The position numbers and the translations under genes are program-made. From Nectonema munidae (taxonomy: Eukaryota > Nematomorpha > Nectonematoida > Nectonematidae), in contig JAUIRK010000008.1 of assembly GCA_030549495.1 (NCBI GenBank), forward strand, positions 186,001 to 250,000: a stretch of 64,000 nucleotides of DNA, in the 5' to 3' direction. Below the pieces are notes generated by a model. The model was not told the origin of the DNA and made no database searches. It was given only the letters and a program-made list of their open reading frames with translations. Of this stretch, positions 22,501 to 37,500 are shown one piece after another; the stretch's first letter is position 1; each line of letters begins with the position of its first letter.

Positions 22501-25500
22501 TGCGTTCCTGCAGCGTTTTTGCTCGCGCGGCAACCCCAAGAAATTTAATTAAAGGCTTCTTGTTTTTTCTTTTGCTTTTTTCAGTTTCCTTCTTTCTTGC
22601 TAAACACGTTTACCTTTGAACCAAATTTTGTTTAACGCCATCTATGGAAATAAATTTGAAAAGTCAACTACATAAAAATGGAAAGTTCTGTCTAAACCAG
22701 CGTTTTTCAAACTTTTTTTTGCGACCCATAGCAAGACCCGTTGCCGCTCCCATAATACTTAGGTGTAAAAAGCAAACTTGTTCACTAGTTCTTTTTCGCT
22801 CTTTTGTCCGCCCCTTTTATTTTCCGCGACCCACTGAAGGGTAGGGACCCACAGTTTGAAAAACCGGTCTAAACCATTGGTTCTCAACCCTTTTATCCTG
22901 GGTCCCTTTTTCTCCTTTTTTATTAGTGGCCCCTCATAAAATTGGGATAAAATTTTTATTTTAATATTTTCCTAATAAAATTTTTAAGTTTTTGATAAAG
23001 AAAATAATATATAATTAGAATTCTATTGAAGAAAGCAACCAATTTTAATTCATTTTTATAATAATTATAGTGAAAATTTCTTTTTTAAAAAAAGTGTTTT
23101 CTCTTTACCTCAAATCTTGGCCTCAATTTCTGCCCTTGGCCCTTGAAAGCCCAATTTTTTCCTTTTGCGTGTTTGTGGCTCTCGGTTGTCTCAATTAGAG
23201 TTTGTTTAATTCCGTCTCGTCTTTTTTCTTTTTCTTGTCGTTTTCTGTCTTACGTAACCCCCCCTTCTGTTTCATTTCGCCTTGGTCGAGTTTATCTATT
23301 CGAAACCTTTGCTCCTCTTCGTTGTTTCCTCTTCCGTTGGTTCTCTCTCCGTTGCCGCCGGGGTTCCTTCGTAAGGTTCCTGTCCTGTCTTTTTCATGAC
23401 TTTCCTCACTGGCCTTTCCAAAATATTAGAATCGTGGGTCCTTGGTATTTTCCTTTTTCCAGGTTTTTTTACTTTTCGGCCTAAAACAAATTGTTTTTTG
23501 GTTTTTATTCTTTCTTGGCTATTCGGTTGAAAGTGGGGGCATCCTTTGATATTTTTTGCCTTCCCGTTCGTCTGTTCCTTACCTGTTTTCCATATTTTGC
23601 AAAACTGCTCTCGCTTAATTTTATTGGGGGTTTGAAACCCTTTTGCAAAACCTGTGTCTTCTATGTGTCTCTGTACACCGTATATGTTATATACACTATA
23701 CTTTTATATGTATTATATATATTTTCCTTTGTTTTTTATCTTTTTTTAGTTGAAAATTGAAAAAACTACTTATTATCCCCAAATTAAAAAAAATTTTCTA
23801 AAGTTTTTAAAATACATAGGCTATTGTTGTTTATTGGCTTTATCTATTTATAGTTAAAAATTAAATTAGACTGTCGTAAATCCAATTTATTTTCCCCAAA
23901 TTGTTTATATCGGTTTACTTTTGCCTTCCCCTTCAAAATTTTAAAAATAATTTGGATTTTTGCCAAAAAAAATTTTTTATTTTGAGGGTATCTAGCAAAT
24001 TTGAAATCTTTGTAGTTTCATTTGTGTTTGTTCGTTTTTCCTTTTTCTGGTCAGCCAAAATAAAGCCTGGATAAGCATTTTCCAAATCCAAGGGTGAGTT
24101 GTTCCCGCTTTGGCGGGAAATCTCATAGGCCCCAATTCGAATCCTACTCTTTTTTCAAAGCCAGTTTCCTCCTCATGAATGTTCCTAGTGGCACTGAGTT
24201 CGCCAAACTTCTTTGAAAATTTCGCCAAACCGCAGGAACAAAGTCCGCGGCCTAACTATTTAGCCCCAAATTTATGTTACGGTTGTAGCAAACTTTGCTT
24301 CGGAAGAAATTGTGAAAGTGCCACAAGCCCCGTTCTGGAATTTTTGTCGTTTTTTACTTCCACAATCTGAAAGGGCAAAAAAATAATATGGACCGAAGGC
24401 ACCCAAATCGCCAGTTTTAGCCCGATTTTAAAAGAAAGAGTTTACGGTATTACAAAACCCCACAAATTTTAAGTTGTTTGTTTTGTCCTCCCTTGAGTAT
24501 GATAAATTTTATAGGTGAAAAACAAAGCGAGACATGAAGAATATAACAAAATAACAGGGAGTGTAGTATAGGCGAGAGAGTTCACAACATATATAAACCC
24601 TCAGGAGTGGCCTTTCTGAAATTTTGTATTATCGGACTGAGCCACAAAGCGTTATACAAAAGTACAATTATCCGAATTTTTCCTTCAACTCGCAAAAGTG
24701 GGAGAAAGTCTTCATCAGAGATTTATCGTTGAAGTTAAGTGACTATCAAGCAGCGGGCATCCCTTTCACCGTCTTACAAGAGATCTCATAAGTTTCTATG
24801 GAATTGAGCAAGATTCAATTCAACATTTACTTCTACACGAGGATATTGTTATGTTTCACTTGTAAATAGAAAAAAATAAAGTGTTCTAAATGCAAAAATA
24901 GTCTGTAAATGCATAAATTTATTTATGTGAAAAATATGAAAATAATATTTCATATCTTCATATTTTTTATTATCATTGAAAATTGTAATGCTTTGTTTTT
25001 AACTAATTTCATTTTTTCTTAATTTTAATCTAAAATAAAGCGTTTTTAATGAAATTTTTTATCTTTTTTTATAAAAAAAATTTTTTCTGAGAAAAATAAG
25101 GCTGTTATAGAAATATACGTGATAATTTGAATATAGGGTTTGTATATGTTAGTAGGCTAAATCTGCAATTCAAAAATGTATTGGAGTAAAACTCCCAATT
25201 CTGTCTTGCGAAGGTTAATTAAAAAATAATTCCATTTCTTGTTGTATTGTTTTTTGTTGTTGAAATCAGCGCTGGAGTGAGTGAGGCATCTTGACGGTAA
25301 TTAAGCATTGTCCTTCAGCAGTTTATTTGCTGACAAATTTGATTTTTTTGTAACAGAACCGGCTGACAAAAAATTGAATCCCACTACTGGTTATAACTAA
25401 TACTATAGGTATGTACTTTTCAAAAAAGATTTGCCAAACTTTCTTACTCTTCAACTTACGTAATAAAAGATTTGTCAAATTGTTGTCATTCTTTTCAAAT

Positions 25501-28500
25501 AGAGTTTTCAAAAAAATTAAAAAATTGATAAAAATTACAAAAAAAAATAATAATAAAAAAACTGAACACCAAAATAACAAAAAAAGATATTCACATTTTT
25601 TCAATTTTTATAATCTAAGCAGATGCTGTATTTTGTGATGTAGAAATAATGTGGGTATGAAATTTGTTGTTACACTTTTCAAATTGATTCTGTACAAATA
25701 ATAATGATACTTTGTCTCTGATCAACTGCCTCCTACTATTACTATTTGGTCCTGCGTTCTTAACTTTCTCTATTTAAGGAATTAAAGCCACAAGGTATTG
25801 TAGAGAAAATGGCATTTGGACAAGCACAAATTACTCAAACTGCCTCAACTGCATAACTAAAATTGTTCAAAGTATACCCCAAAAAGACACCGTTGTCAAA
25901 AAATGGGTATCTTATTCTTCCCACTCTCTACTTTTGAGTGCTTTAAACATTAAACTAAACAAGTCAAAATACAAACTACTTACAAGATAAAAAAAGACAT
26001 ATCGCTCTGATGTTGCCAAAAATTAAGTCTTGGTAAAGTTTGATAGCAATTTTTTATGGTTTAATCTTGCAAAAACTAAGGATATACATAGTTTTGGTTA
26101 GAAAACATTTACTTCTGTGATAGGTGTCAGGAAGTTTCAAATGAAAAAAACGGCAAATTGTATTTCTCTTTAAGCCTAGTTTTTTTTGTAAAGAGATAAC
26201 CAAACTAAAAACATTGATTTGTCTTCGAGTCCTTGAAAAATTTCTACTCTGTGATTTTAACTAAAGCTACAATCCAATTACTAACGATGAGCAAAAATTT
26301 TGACTTGGTGAAAATAAATGTTCTCAGAAACTTCTGGCGTCTACTGGATTTTGTAATCACCCACTTAAACCAACATTTCTGAAACATGGCAGGAAGGTAA
26401 CATTTTATGAGAAGAAGCCACACTAGATCAAAACACGAATCGAAGAATCAAAGTCATATGACGATGACAAGTTTAACGACTGTTGGTAAAATGAGATGAT
26501 AAATTGTTCCCTAACTTTTGATCAAACAGCTTTTTTTTTTTTTTTTTTAATATTTGTTTGAAAAGAAGTAAACGAAACTGTCACATGCAGATTTTTTGCT
26601 TAATTAAATTGCCTCTACTTTTATTATATTAAATGAGACTGAAAGTTCAGCTGTGAATGACTTAGGTTTTGTAGTTGACTTATGAGTTATCCAAATTTAT
26701 GGGCATTTTGAACAAAATGTAACTTTGTTTTACACCCAAGATTGACTTGGATTCGAGATGATTCAGTTTCACTGAATTAACTCCACAAAATCACACGTTT
26801 CATAAATGTTTCTTTATTTTACCGAAATCTCCTCACTTCCAAAGACTTTGCCGAGTCTTTTAAAATGCTGGAAAATTGAAGTTTTGTCTTTCACATTCCC
26901 AAAATTGTTCCACATTTGGTGCTTACATTTCCTTAATTCAAGAAAAATTTCAGCTCTCTATGAAAAAATGGTAAAAAATGTTAAATGTTTTAACAGTTTT
27001 GTTTTTTTTAGTTTTTGCATTTTTTTTTTAATTTTGCTCATCTTTATCATACTCTTTCACTCTAGCATTTGCTTTAGGACAACGTGGATGACATCCTCGT
27101 GAACATCACTTTCTTTGGTAGTCTCACTTCAATCCTCTTTTTACTGACTGCTCTTTTCATTTTCTTCTACTTCAAGTAAATTATAATTTTTTAAAGTATC
27201 AAAATTGTAAGTTATCTCGTACTCAATCATAAACACTAAACACTAACCAACAACACCCTGTAAAAAGACCGGTTCCGCCTTTTGAAGCTTCCTAAGTTGT
27301 ATTTTGTGTGTCGAAAGCGCAATTTAAAAAATTGGATCAGAATTTAGAGATTAAATATCCTATTTTCATGCTTTCTCTCCATGCAATTCAAAGTATGGTG
27401 CTATTTGCTCTTATAGCCTCTTGACTGCAGTTCAAATCTCATTGAAAGCTGAAAATTTTCAAATTGAAATTTGGACACACAAAGTGAAACTGTTGGAACT
27501 TCACTAACTGAAACGTCTTTTTATCAGAGTGTATTGAATATGAAAGTGCTTATTATACTCTAATAAGCATAGTAAAGTGGTCTCTATATCATGTATATAT
27601 TCAACACCAATACGAGAAACTATACATGATTTCTTACCTCTTTTAGCGTTCATCTTTTTTTTTTGACTTTCATCTTGTCACTACTTTAGGAAAGCCATCT
27701 CAGTTTTTGATTTAATTTTTTTCGAAGTTTCATTCTTTTCATAAAAAGAGTTCTTTTTTAGAGATCAAGTATCGATTTAGATAAAAACCGGTAAAAGAAA
27801 AACTCACACCTTTTTCAAATCTTAGAATTTGTCGAAAGATTCAGCTACTTAAATAAAGTTTCAATCTTAAAAAAGCCATCTAACAAGTCTTTTCTACGCT
27901 TCAAATAAAATTAGAAATTTTTTTTGAATTATTATTTACAAAAATTTGGAAAATAAAATATTTTGGATCTTTTTTGTTTGATAACTACCTTCATTCATAC
28001 TATGTGTCTTTTGCTTATTTTTTTTTTAAAAAATATTTTTTTACAGGATATGTTTATATACTAGTATAAATTAATTAGTTAACTAGTAAGTTAATTGGTT
28101 AATTAGTCAACTAGTTTATTAGTTAGTTATTCAGATAGCTAGTTGGCTAATGAGTTAGTTTCTTGGAATGTTATTGAGTTAATTTGTATTATTAAAAGAA
28201 AGAAATTTTCGATGGTACAAACTTGTTGCTTTGTCGGGTAGATATTTTTTAGTTCGTTTTACTTTGTTTTAAAAAATATTTAGCTTGAATTTAAAATTAA
28301 AATATACTAAATTTTTTATAAAAAATATAAAAGCCTTCTAAAGCATATGTGCTTAAAACCTTTTTTGTTAGGGGATGAATACACTAAGTTTTTGTATATA
28401 TATTTCTTTCATTATTTTGTCAAATACATACACTTAAAAATCATAATTTTTGATTACTTCTTATTTTATGTCTTTTGTTATATCTACATATTTATTACAT

Positions 28501-31500
28501 AATGGGAATTAGACATCTCGATGGATAGAATTTTATCCCTTTGTCTTTTCTCGTATGAATCCTAACTACTTAAATGTTCATATTTTCAATGTCCAAGACT
28601 CAAATCAGAATATTGAAGAGCTTCCCCTTATTTTTTTTTTCCAAAAGATTCCTTTTCGCGATATTAAAGATGCTACCTGCGTGAAAACGACGTGAGAAGA
28701 TTAACATTTAACCCTAAACTAATATACAATTTTATTATTATAATTTCTATTTCACAAGTTTTCATAACAAATTCTTCTTCTTCTTCTTCTTCTTCTTAAG
28801 TTCACTTTTCTGCCTTCTATTTTTTCTATTTTTCTGTTTTTTCAAAGAGCTCTAAACTGCAGTCGAATCCTGATCCACAGAAATCTCGTGATGTCCTTCA
28901 TGATCAGCTCACTCATGCATTTCATCATAGCGGAGCCCGCAATAAACAAAAGAAAGCGTTCATACCGAAACGTTGTAAGAAAATATTATTTTAAAATTCG
29001 TTTATCATTTTCACCATTCTGATATTTCACTTTAGGGAGACTTCGGAATTTTTGTGAGAGCTTTGGAGCCATAAATCGGCAGACGCTAACCTCGGATCTC
29101 AGAACCAATTCGATAACTGATATCCTAAGAATCTAAATAAAGAATATGTTATAGCTTTAATAACCTGTTGAATATATATCTCTTATTCAACTTTGATTGT
29201 ATTAGAGCCCGACCTGTCTAACGCAGCCAACCGCCATCCAAGTTAACTGAAGAGCGCCAGATAAAATCAAAAACTTATAATTATGTTTGTTCCTTTTCCT
29301 TTGAAAACAATGAATCAATATTTCCTTCTTTTTCAAAGTTTTTGTTTTTGTATTCTACCTTAAATTTCTACTTGACTTTTACTCTTTTTGAAAATTTGGA
29401 TTCTGTTGATGAAATATATTTGTTCTTTTCAGGCGATGCTTTTCTATAAATTTCTTTTAGCTGTTTATTATTGTTTTTATTTGAATTAGTTACATTAAAA
29501 AAATATGAGCACTTTTTCATCAAATAAAATCTCGTTTTGTGAATATTTTATGATAGAGGAATATTTTCACGAATTGGATTCTCTCTGAAGGAACTGAAAA
29601 AAGATGAATTTGAAAGTTATGTTTCTCCCTCAGAGTTGTTTGACTACGGTTATATAAAACGTTTTCAAATACACATCGATTTTAAATAGATTGGAATCAA
29701 CCTGCACAGAAATTCCTTTCTCTTGATGATGATCGTAATAAAAATTGAGATGTTAATCTCGAAGATGTTAATAAGAAAATTATAGTTGTCAAATCACAAT
29801 CCAAATTTGTTCTTTTTCTTAAATTTTAGAATTTCTCAAAAACTTAACAAGGTTTATATTCTATCATGGGAATATGCATTATTGAATGTAAATTAACCCA
29901 TTTAAGACCAAGCAAAGCAGACGATATCTAAAAAAACGCAGACGATTTATATTCAAAGTCATTGAAAAAAGCAGACGAAGATGAAATTACTTATGTTCCA
30001 AAATAGGAACATTGGTCGTAAATGGGTTAAATCTCATAATTTTTTATTGGAATAAATTTTACACAAAAAGATCACGAGTTTTTATTGCTTTCGGCTTAAC
30101 TGAGCCACTCAAACTAGGTCCTCAACCTGTCTCGCTTAAACAGGTTAGACAATAATCAAAATTCTAATTATGCACCAATAGAGGAGAATTAATAATATTT
30201 TCAATACTATATTTTAATCATTTGAAATGTATATCTTGAAGCAGATAATAATCTCGGAAAAGTGGAAATATCATTTGAAATGTATATCTTGAAGCAGATA
30301 ATAATCTCGGAAAAGTGGAAATATCATTTTGATGAATGGTGAATGGGGGGGGCGTATTCGACAAAGAAAGCTGGGATCTCTAGGGCTTCTCATTTTTATA
30401 TCAATTCACTTATTAGCATTGTTTTTAATGAATAGTTTAACAATGGTATCAAATGAAAAATGTGGTGAGGAAAGTGTTAATACAATCTAAAATCATATTC
30501 ATATGACGCAACAATGTTTTTCTGATTTCTCAAAAATAACTTCTTTTTTTCCTTTCTTTTATTCTTAGACCACTGATTCAAAAAGATTTCGACATAAAAC
30601 ATGTCAAGAATTCATAAAACAGGAAATTGCTGGCAAATTTGAAAAGTTATCGGGTTTACAGATTTTATACAAAAAATATTCGCCCTCTTGGGTAACTTCC
30701 TGGTCCATATTAACACGAGATGAGATCCCCACTCATTCAACCTTCTTAGCAATTGGACGCATATTCAGAGAAGTTTGTTTAATTTTCTTTATTAACGCTT
30801 ATTGTTAAGAACTGGCTATGCAAAGTGGTCATTGTTGTCTCTCTGTATGCGACGCAGTCCAGCGTCTTCTGGATGTTCAACGAAGGACTTTACCTGCACG
30901 ATCGCGTTGCCGTCTCCGTCTTCAAAGCGGAGTTCCCCTTCGTCATCCACTACCTCATTGGCTGGGGTAACACTTTGACTTCTTTCGCCTTGCATCTTGA
31001 ATTTGAGCCCGGCCAGCAAAATCACTAGCACTGGCTGTAGTAATAGGATTCCTGGATTTCCAACGCGTTCATTGTTCACTTTTCTTAGTACCACGATCAG
31101 TGCTGGCTTTTAATCACGCTTCGAAAAGCAATTTCGTATTTTCAAACTTCATTTTTTCCCACCATAAAATCTTATCGGAATAAAATAATGCGCTATTTGA
31201 AAAACGTGGCGAAATTTTGGGAAAAAGAAAATCAAAACGCAATAACGTAAGCAAACATGATCAAAGAGATGTTTGGATGTTTTTGCTTTGAGAATAAATG
31301 TCTCCAAAATTCTTTAGTAAAATCACGGCCTATTGTGTTCATTTTAAACAAGTTGATTTGAAATGACATGGTAGTTTATTGAGCATAATTCAAAATCATC
31401 AAATTCTTTAAAATAACCAATTCATGTAAAATTCATAAAACATATTTCAGATCCGAAAAATGATATCACTGATACATATAATTTGTGATATTCTTTATCG

Positions 31501-34500
31501 ATTATATGACATGTGTTTGGCGGTGGTGAATGAATAAATCACAAAACCTTATTGACTGGAATATGTTATATCACTCAAGTAACTGACGTGAGTTTGATAA
31601 ATCTATTTACAACTCACAGCTTCGATAAAATAAAACGTACCAAAGATCGAAATCCTACCAAACTTCCATATTTTGGGTAGTTTACTCCATTTTCGTATGT
31701 AATTTCAAGGAAGGTATCGTATTGTGCCGTAATTCATTCAATCCAAATACCCAATTTCACACGCATATCATCGACCTTGTTCTAAACCAAAAAGTTCACC
31801 TTGAACCGTCCTATTGAATATATTTCGTTTGAAATTGATGTCACCAAATTGAAAAAGATATTTAATTGATTCACGACACCAATGTTTTTGCATATCATTT
31901 TTAATTAGAAAGTTCTTTCTAACTAAGACGACATCATGTAGTTGATCTAAATGAGATCCATATGGTATCTTAATTTTGACATCATTCCGCTAAAATAAAG
32001 CTTTTTAATATGACAAGAAATTTATATATGATTGTGCTTAAAAGTACGAAGTGTGTCCGTTGTCATGTTGCTCAATATATACTTTCTTTCATGCTATTTA
32101 TGATGAAGTTCTATCATTTCTGACAAAAATGCGCCCATCAAACCTGAAATAGAAATTGGGAAAACTAATTAACTGCTTACATTCATCATAATAAACCTTT
32201 TTTTAATACATTCATTTTTTTATAAATTAAATTATACTAATTGTTGTAATTTGTCTTACGATTCTATTTTTTTAATACATTTTATTGTTAGATATACTTT
32301 GGTTTGTCTTTATGCAGACAGACACTAAAATTTATCAAAATGAAAATATAGATTTGTAATTTTTCACAAAATGTCTATGTAATAAAAAAAACTCAAAATA
32401 ATAAAAACAAAAAAGTGAAAAATCAATAATAGAGTTAACTTTTAGAAAAAATAAACTTTAAATTTCGATGAAGATTTTCATTTTTTAATTTTTTTTTTGA
32501 CTCAAGTAATTCCATTTGTGATAACCTCTTTATGGGCGATTTTAATGCAAACTCTCAAAAAGAAAGAAAACTGTTGGTCCGGTTACAGTGATGACAATTT
32601 AATATACCTGATCACGACTCCCATGCTTTTCGTACTCTTGGTATCGTTATCATCATTTTTACTAAAATTACAATTTTTACATTTGGTATTCAGATCTAAT
32701 ATTATTATTAGAGCCATTTTTACGCGAAATCAAAATATAAAAAACAAAAAAAATGGAAAAAATAAAGAACAACAATACCATTAAGCGCTGAATGAGGCAT
32801 TGCTTTTAAAATTGTCAAACTTAATTTATTTACTACTATAAAGATAATTAATGAAAAATATAAAAATATTTCTAATACTTTACCTGGATTTTAGTTTTAA
32901 TTTTATCCTTTTTCACTTTAATCTCGTGATTTTTTATTTTAAATTCTCAAATAGTAAAATATAAACTACTGCCTCTAACTTTCCTACACTTGTCAAATGC
33001 GCCATTAATTATATTATTATAGAAGATGAGTGATGTAAAATTTTGGACTTAAACACCTTCATTTTTCCTACATGATTATTATTTATTTTGAGAGTTCTGG
33101 AATTTTCTTTTATTTTTTGTGTTCATTTTTTGTAGCTAATTTATCCCACTGCTCTACCTAAATAAAAATGTCAGAAAAATTCATAACTCTGGAAGAAACT
33201 GGAGAGTTGGGGTAGGCATTTTATCACCAAGAAGTTACAATATTGGCATCTAAATGATGAAAAGATCGACTCTAAAGCTCCACGTATAAATGATTTGAAA
33301 CTAATGGGCATGGAATCAAGAGATGTATTGGATAAGTTTAGAGTGTTTCTTGATGATGATGATGATGATGATAAATTTTAAAAGAACACAAAATTATTAA
33401 TTCAAAAAAATCAAAAATATATCCGTGGAAGAAAAAAATAATAATTTGTTTTTAAAAGCACATATCAAGTTCTTTACCAAATAATAATCGTATTGAAAAC
33501 GGATACTTTATTTTGGTAAAATTGCCATTCAAATCATTTCCTACAAAAATAAGTATTGCTTATTGAACCATATGAAAAACATATAGAGTGCAAAGTGCGT
33601 AGATATATAACTTGAAAGCAGACTTCGATATTCCGGATCCCGAAAATCTAGAAGCCTCAAAACCCAGATTAAATTTATTTGCGAAAAAATTTTAACTTCT
33701 GAAAATTTTTATGCTTCTGAAAGTGAATGCTTCCTTATTTTTGTTTAATGCTTATTATTACATATACGTAACCGACGAGAAAACTGTTGAAATTAGCAGG
33801 AATATCCACTACAGGTTTCCGTAATCCTTGGCATAGTTAACATTTGTAAAAAGTAATATTTCTCGGAACCGGTATTTCCCGGTTTTTACAGTTTTTTTGG
33901 TATCGGTAGCGGTTCTTAATTTTCGATGCTATTGCGCGAACCCTAATATTGATGCATTCTTCAATAAAGTAAATTAAACCCAAAGGACTTCTATTCTTTC
34001 AATAGGTTATGTTGTTGTTGTTAGCCCATAGGGGTACACTTTATTACTGTTATATCAGTTTAAATAAACAAAACTATTTTTATCCAGTGCTGGGGAATAC
34101 TCACAGGGAAAATAATATATAGAATTTTTGTTACACTTTGGAAGCAGTAGCGATAAGTAAGTCTCTATTTTCTGCCAACCAACGTAAAAGCCGCCATTAT
34201 ATACTGCTGACTTTATGTGTAGGCTTCTGCTCATGTCTTTCTTCTATAAATGCTTGAGTTTTAAATCCAAGCTTCAGCCACATACTTTTTTCCCCACATT
34301 GTGTATTTAAGGATTGTTTTCTTTCACTCGTGAGTATACAGTATACGAATTTAAGAAGCTCATCAAAAAAGTTCATCCATAAAAATTGAAAATATTTATT
34401 CTATTTTCCTTTTTCAAAAGTTGATATCATGTTTTTAAGAATGATTTTAAAAATATTTTACTGCAAGAAATTTTGCAAATTGCCCTATATAATAAACCAG

Positions 34501-37500
34501 TTCTGGCGCCATCCAAATTTATTAGATTGAGTTCATCCATCACTTTACGCCTTCGAAAAGATCTCTCAGAGAAAAAAGGGATAAAATTCGATTATTTATC
34601 GTACCTTTTACAAGATAAATAGATTTTAGATAGATAGATAGATTTTTACCCCATAAAAACGGAAACATATCGCCATCATTTCCGAAATATGAGGCGCGAA
34701 GTGATTCAAAAAATTTATTTTCATAAAAAATATGTCAAAATTTCACTTTTTTATTCTTAACTATTTTTTTTGTTTTTTATTTATATTTAAAATTATTTCG
34801 AAAGTGTAAAACATAATGGATTTATTAAAATATTTCAAAACTTGTCATTTTTATTCTCCACTTTTCCTATTTGTTTTTTTTGTATTAATTTTTGATTTGC
34901 GTAATCAATTTCATTTTTGCTTTTCAATTTCATTTTTATTTTGCCTATTCCCTGGTCCTTTCACAAAACAAATGATATCCACGCATACATGTAAACTTTT
35001 CCAAAATGTTTTTGGTAAAATAATTTTCAAATTATGCAAACATATTTCAAAATTAGTTGCAAAAAGGCTTTAACTGATGAATAAAATTCAAAGACTGTTA
35101 AAAGTAAGAATAGTGAAACAAGAACTTTTAAATTCAGTATTTAAAAATTTTTTTTTCAAAATATACGATATATACACTTTATTTTTTTAGTGCAACTTTC
35201 TCTTTCTGATAAACGTGATTCGGATTTTGATTGTCAAGTTAAAAGCTTCAAACAACATCGAACGAGAGCAGATTAAGTATATCTTCTTTTGTTTTTTTTA
35301 ATTTAAAACATACTTTACTTCATTTTTGATTTAATATAAAGTGTGTTAACCTCGATATGAACAGTCTAGAAAAGCTTAAAACTATTCACCACAAAAACCA
35401 GATGTTCAATTTTCTCCAATCTAGAGATTCTTGCTTGAAAGAATTTTGTTCCAATAGCCAAAAAAACGAGATTTTCTTCAATGAACAATAAAATTGTATT
35501 ACTCTAGACTTTAAAAATTATTTTTCTTGTAAAACAGGTTTTGTGTAGTTATTTATGATTTTGACTTCTTAAAATATTTGACAAATTCTGAAGTGTTTAT
35601 CCAAAATTATTATTTTTTTCTTCATCAGATTGACAGACCTTGTGAAAGATTAATGCATATTTCAACTTCCCTTATTTTCTTAGCAGTTTACACCATGTTT
35701 TCCCAAACTCAAGGATATGTGCTTTTTTGAATCTATAAAGTTGAGTTGTTATGAAAAAAAAAAGAAAAATCTCACTACTTTTTCTTATATAAAATACTTA
35801 TATAGTAGACTGAAGGAATGCAGGTATGACATGTTTAAGAATAGTTAAGTAAGTATATGATTCTCTTTTCCTGTTTTTTTGCCTGTTTTTAGCCTTTACT
35901 TCACTGCTACTTAAAAGAAGAAACTAAAAACAAAAATATTTTACCTTTAATAGAAACAGAATATTTTCGGTTCGAAGTTTTAATGATCTAAAAAGCTAGA
36001 GTTTTCAGAAGTGTAGAATTTTGATTTCTTCATAAAAAGTAAGAAATTTTGGATAAGATTTAATACTTTACACAAGATGAGAAAAATTAATGAGCATTGC
36101 CTTGACCAAAATCTTTTGGACCTTTTGGACTTTTTAGATATAACATCGTGCCGCAAAAAGTGTGCATATTCTTCTCTCGTTGATTCAGTAATTGTAATAT
36201 TTTTGTGTTTCTTTAATCTTTTCTCCCTCCATTTTATAAATATCTTACTTTAAGCAACATACATTAGTCCGTAAATTATGGTGTCAGCATTTATGAATTT
36301 TTTAATAAAAAATATGTCAGTGTTCAAGAACTTTTTAAAAAATAAAATCTTTGATGATGCAAAAAGTCATCTCAAACCTATTCTTGAACAAATAAATCAA
36401 GACGTTCGAGTGAGATAACTGAGAAAAAATTACAATGAGTATAACTGAGAAAAAATTACAATGAGTTTGTTGTCAAAATTTTCGCTTTCAAATTAATTAG
36501 ATAACATAAACTTTTGTAATGATTAATTTCATTATTTAAATATTTAATTAAGAAGATATCCTAAAACTTTGTTAAAATCCCAACGTAAAATATGCCTCTC
36601 TCTCCATTCAGTCAGAGTAAAAAGAATCCTTGCTTTTATCTTCCTCTCTCCTTCCATTTATAATTTATATTCCTTATCCTTGAAAAAGACATAGGTTGCA
36701 GAAAACGTTTGCATTTCAACAAAGTTTTTAAGTGCCTTCATTTTAATTGGATAATTTTAAAATGATTGACATATTCGTCAGCCATCTGAGTAATCAATAA
36801 TGATTGTTTTTTTTATAAAAAGGTTAGTGAAATATTTGCTGATCTCTTTATTCCCTTCTCATTTTAAAATTATTCGAAACATCTTTTTTGTTTATTACTT
36901 TTTTTCTTTAAGAAAAACATTTAAAGCCTTCCTGATTTTAATTCCTCTATTGGGAACCATCAATCTCTTTTTCATATACAATCCGAAAGACGGTAGCATT
37001 CTAGAAGACATATATCTCATTGTCAATGCTCTACTTCAAAATACACAGGTAGCTTTTCTTGATCCATGAAAACAATTTGCTTTAATAGGTCGATATATAT
37101 GTAAATGGGGTGATTACTGATCAAGCGCTCGCTTTTCAACGAAACAGTGCCGTTTAATTCATCTTTTTTTAACCGTCCTGTCTCTACAATAAATTGATAG
37201 TTGTTATTTTCTCAAAATAATAAATTGACAGTTGTTGTACTATTTAAATAAAATTAAAAAATGAACAAGGTAGGCAAAAGGCTTTGTTCTAAAATTTAAA
37301 AGAACCGCCATTTATTGCCGTAAAGTCGTCTCAAAATCTTGTTAAAAGCATATTTAGCATCAAAATGTATAATAAGATATTTTTCTATACGTATGCATAA
37401 AATTGGTTTTATTAAGATAGTATATATATGTATGTGTGTGTGTTTTTGTTTTCAATTTATCTTCAACTAATCTTGGTTTAAATTGTCGTTTTTGTTGTGA

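Noticed and set aside
23143-23760. Overlapping F/S/R-rich frames of up to 113 codons
   Set aside because: Low-complexity C+T sequence yields F, S, L and P codons in every frame; no motif.
26090-26290. Zinc-ribbon-like peptide (ENIYFCDRCQEVSNEK) suggesting a ubiquitin hydrolase fragment
   Set aside because: Only one CxxC pair, stops soon after, and no splice support inside the receptor intron.
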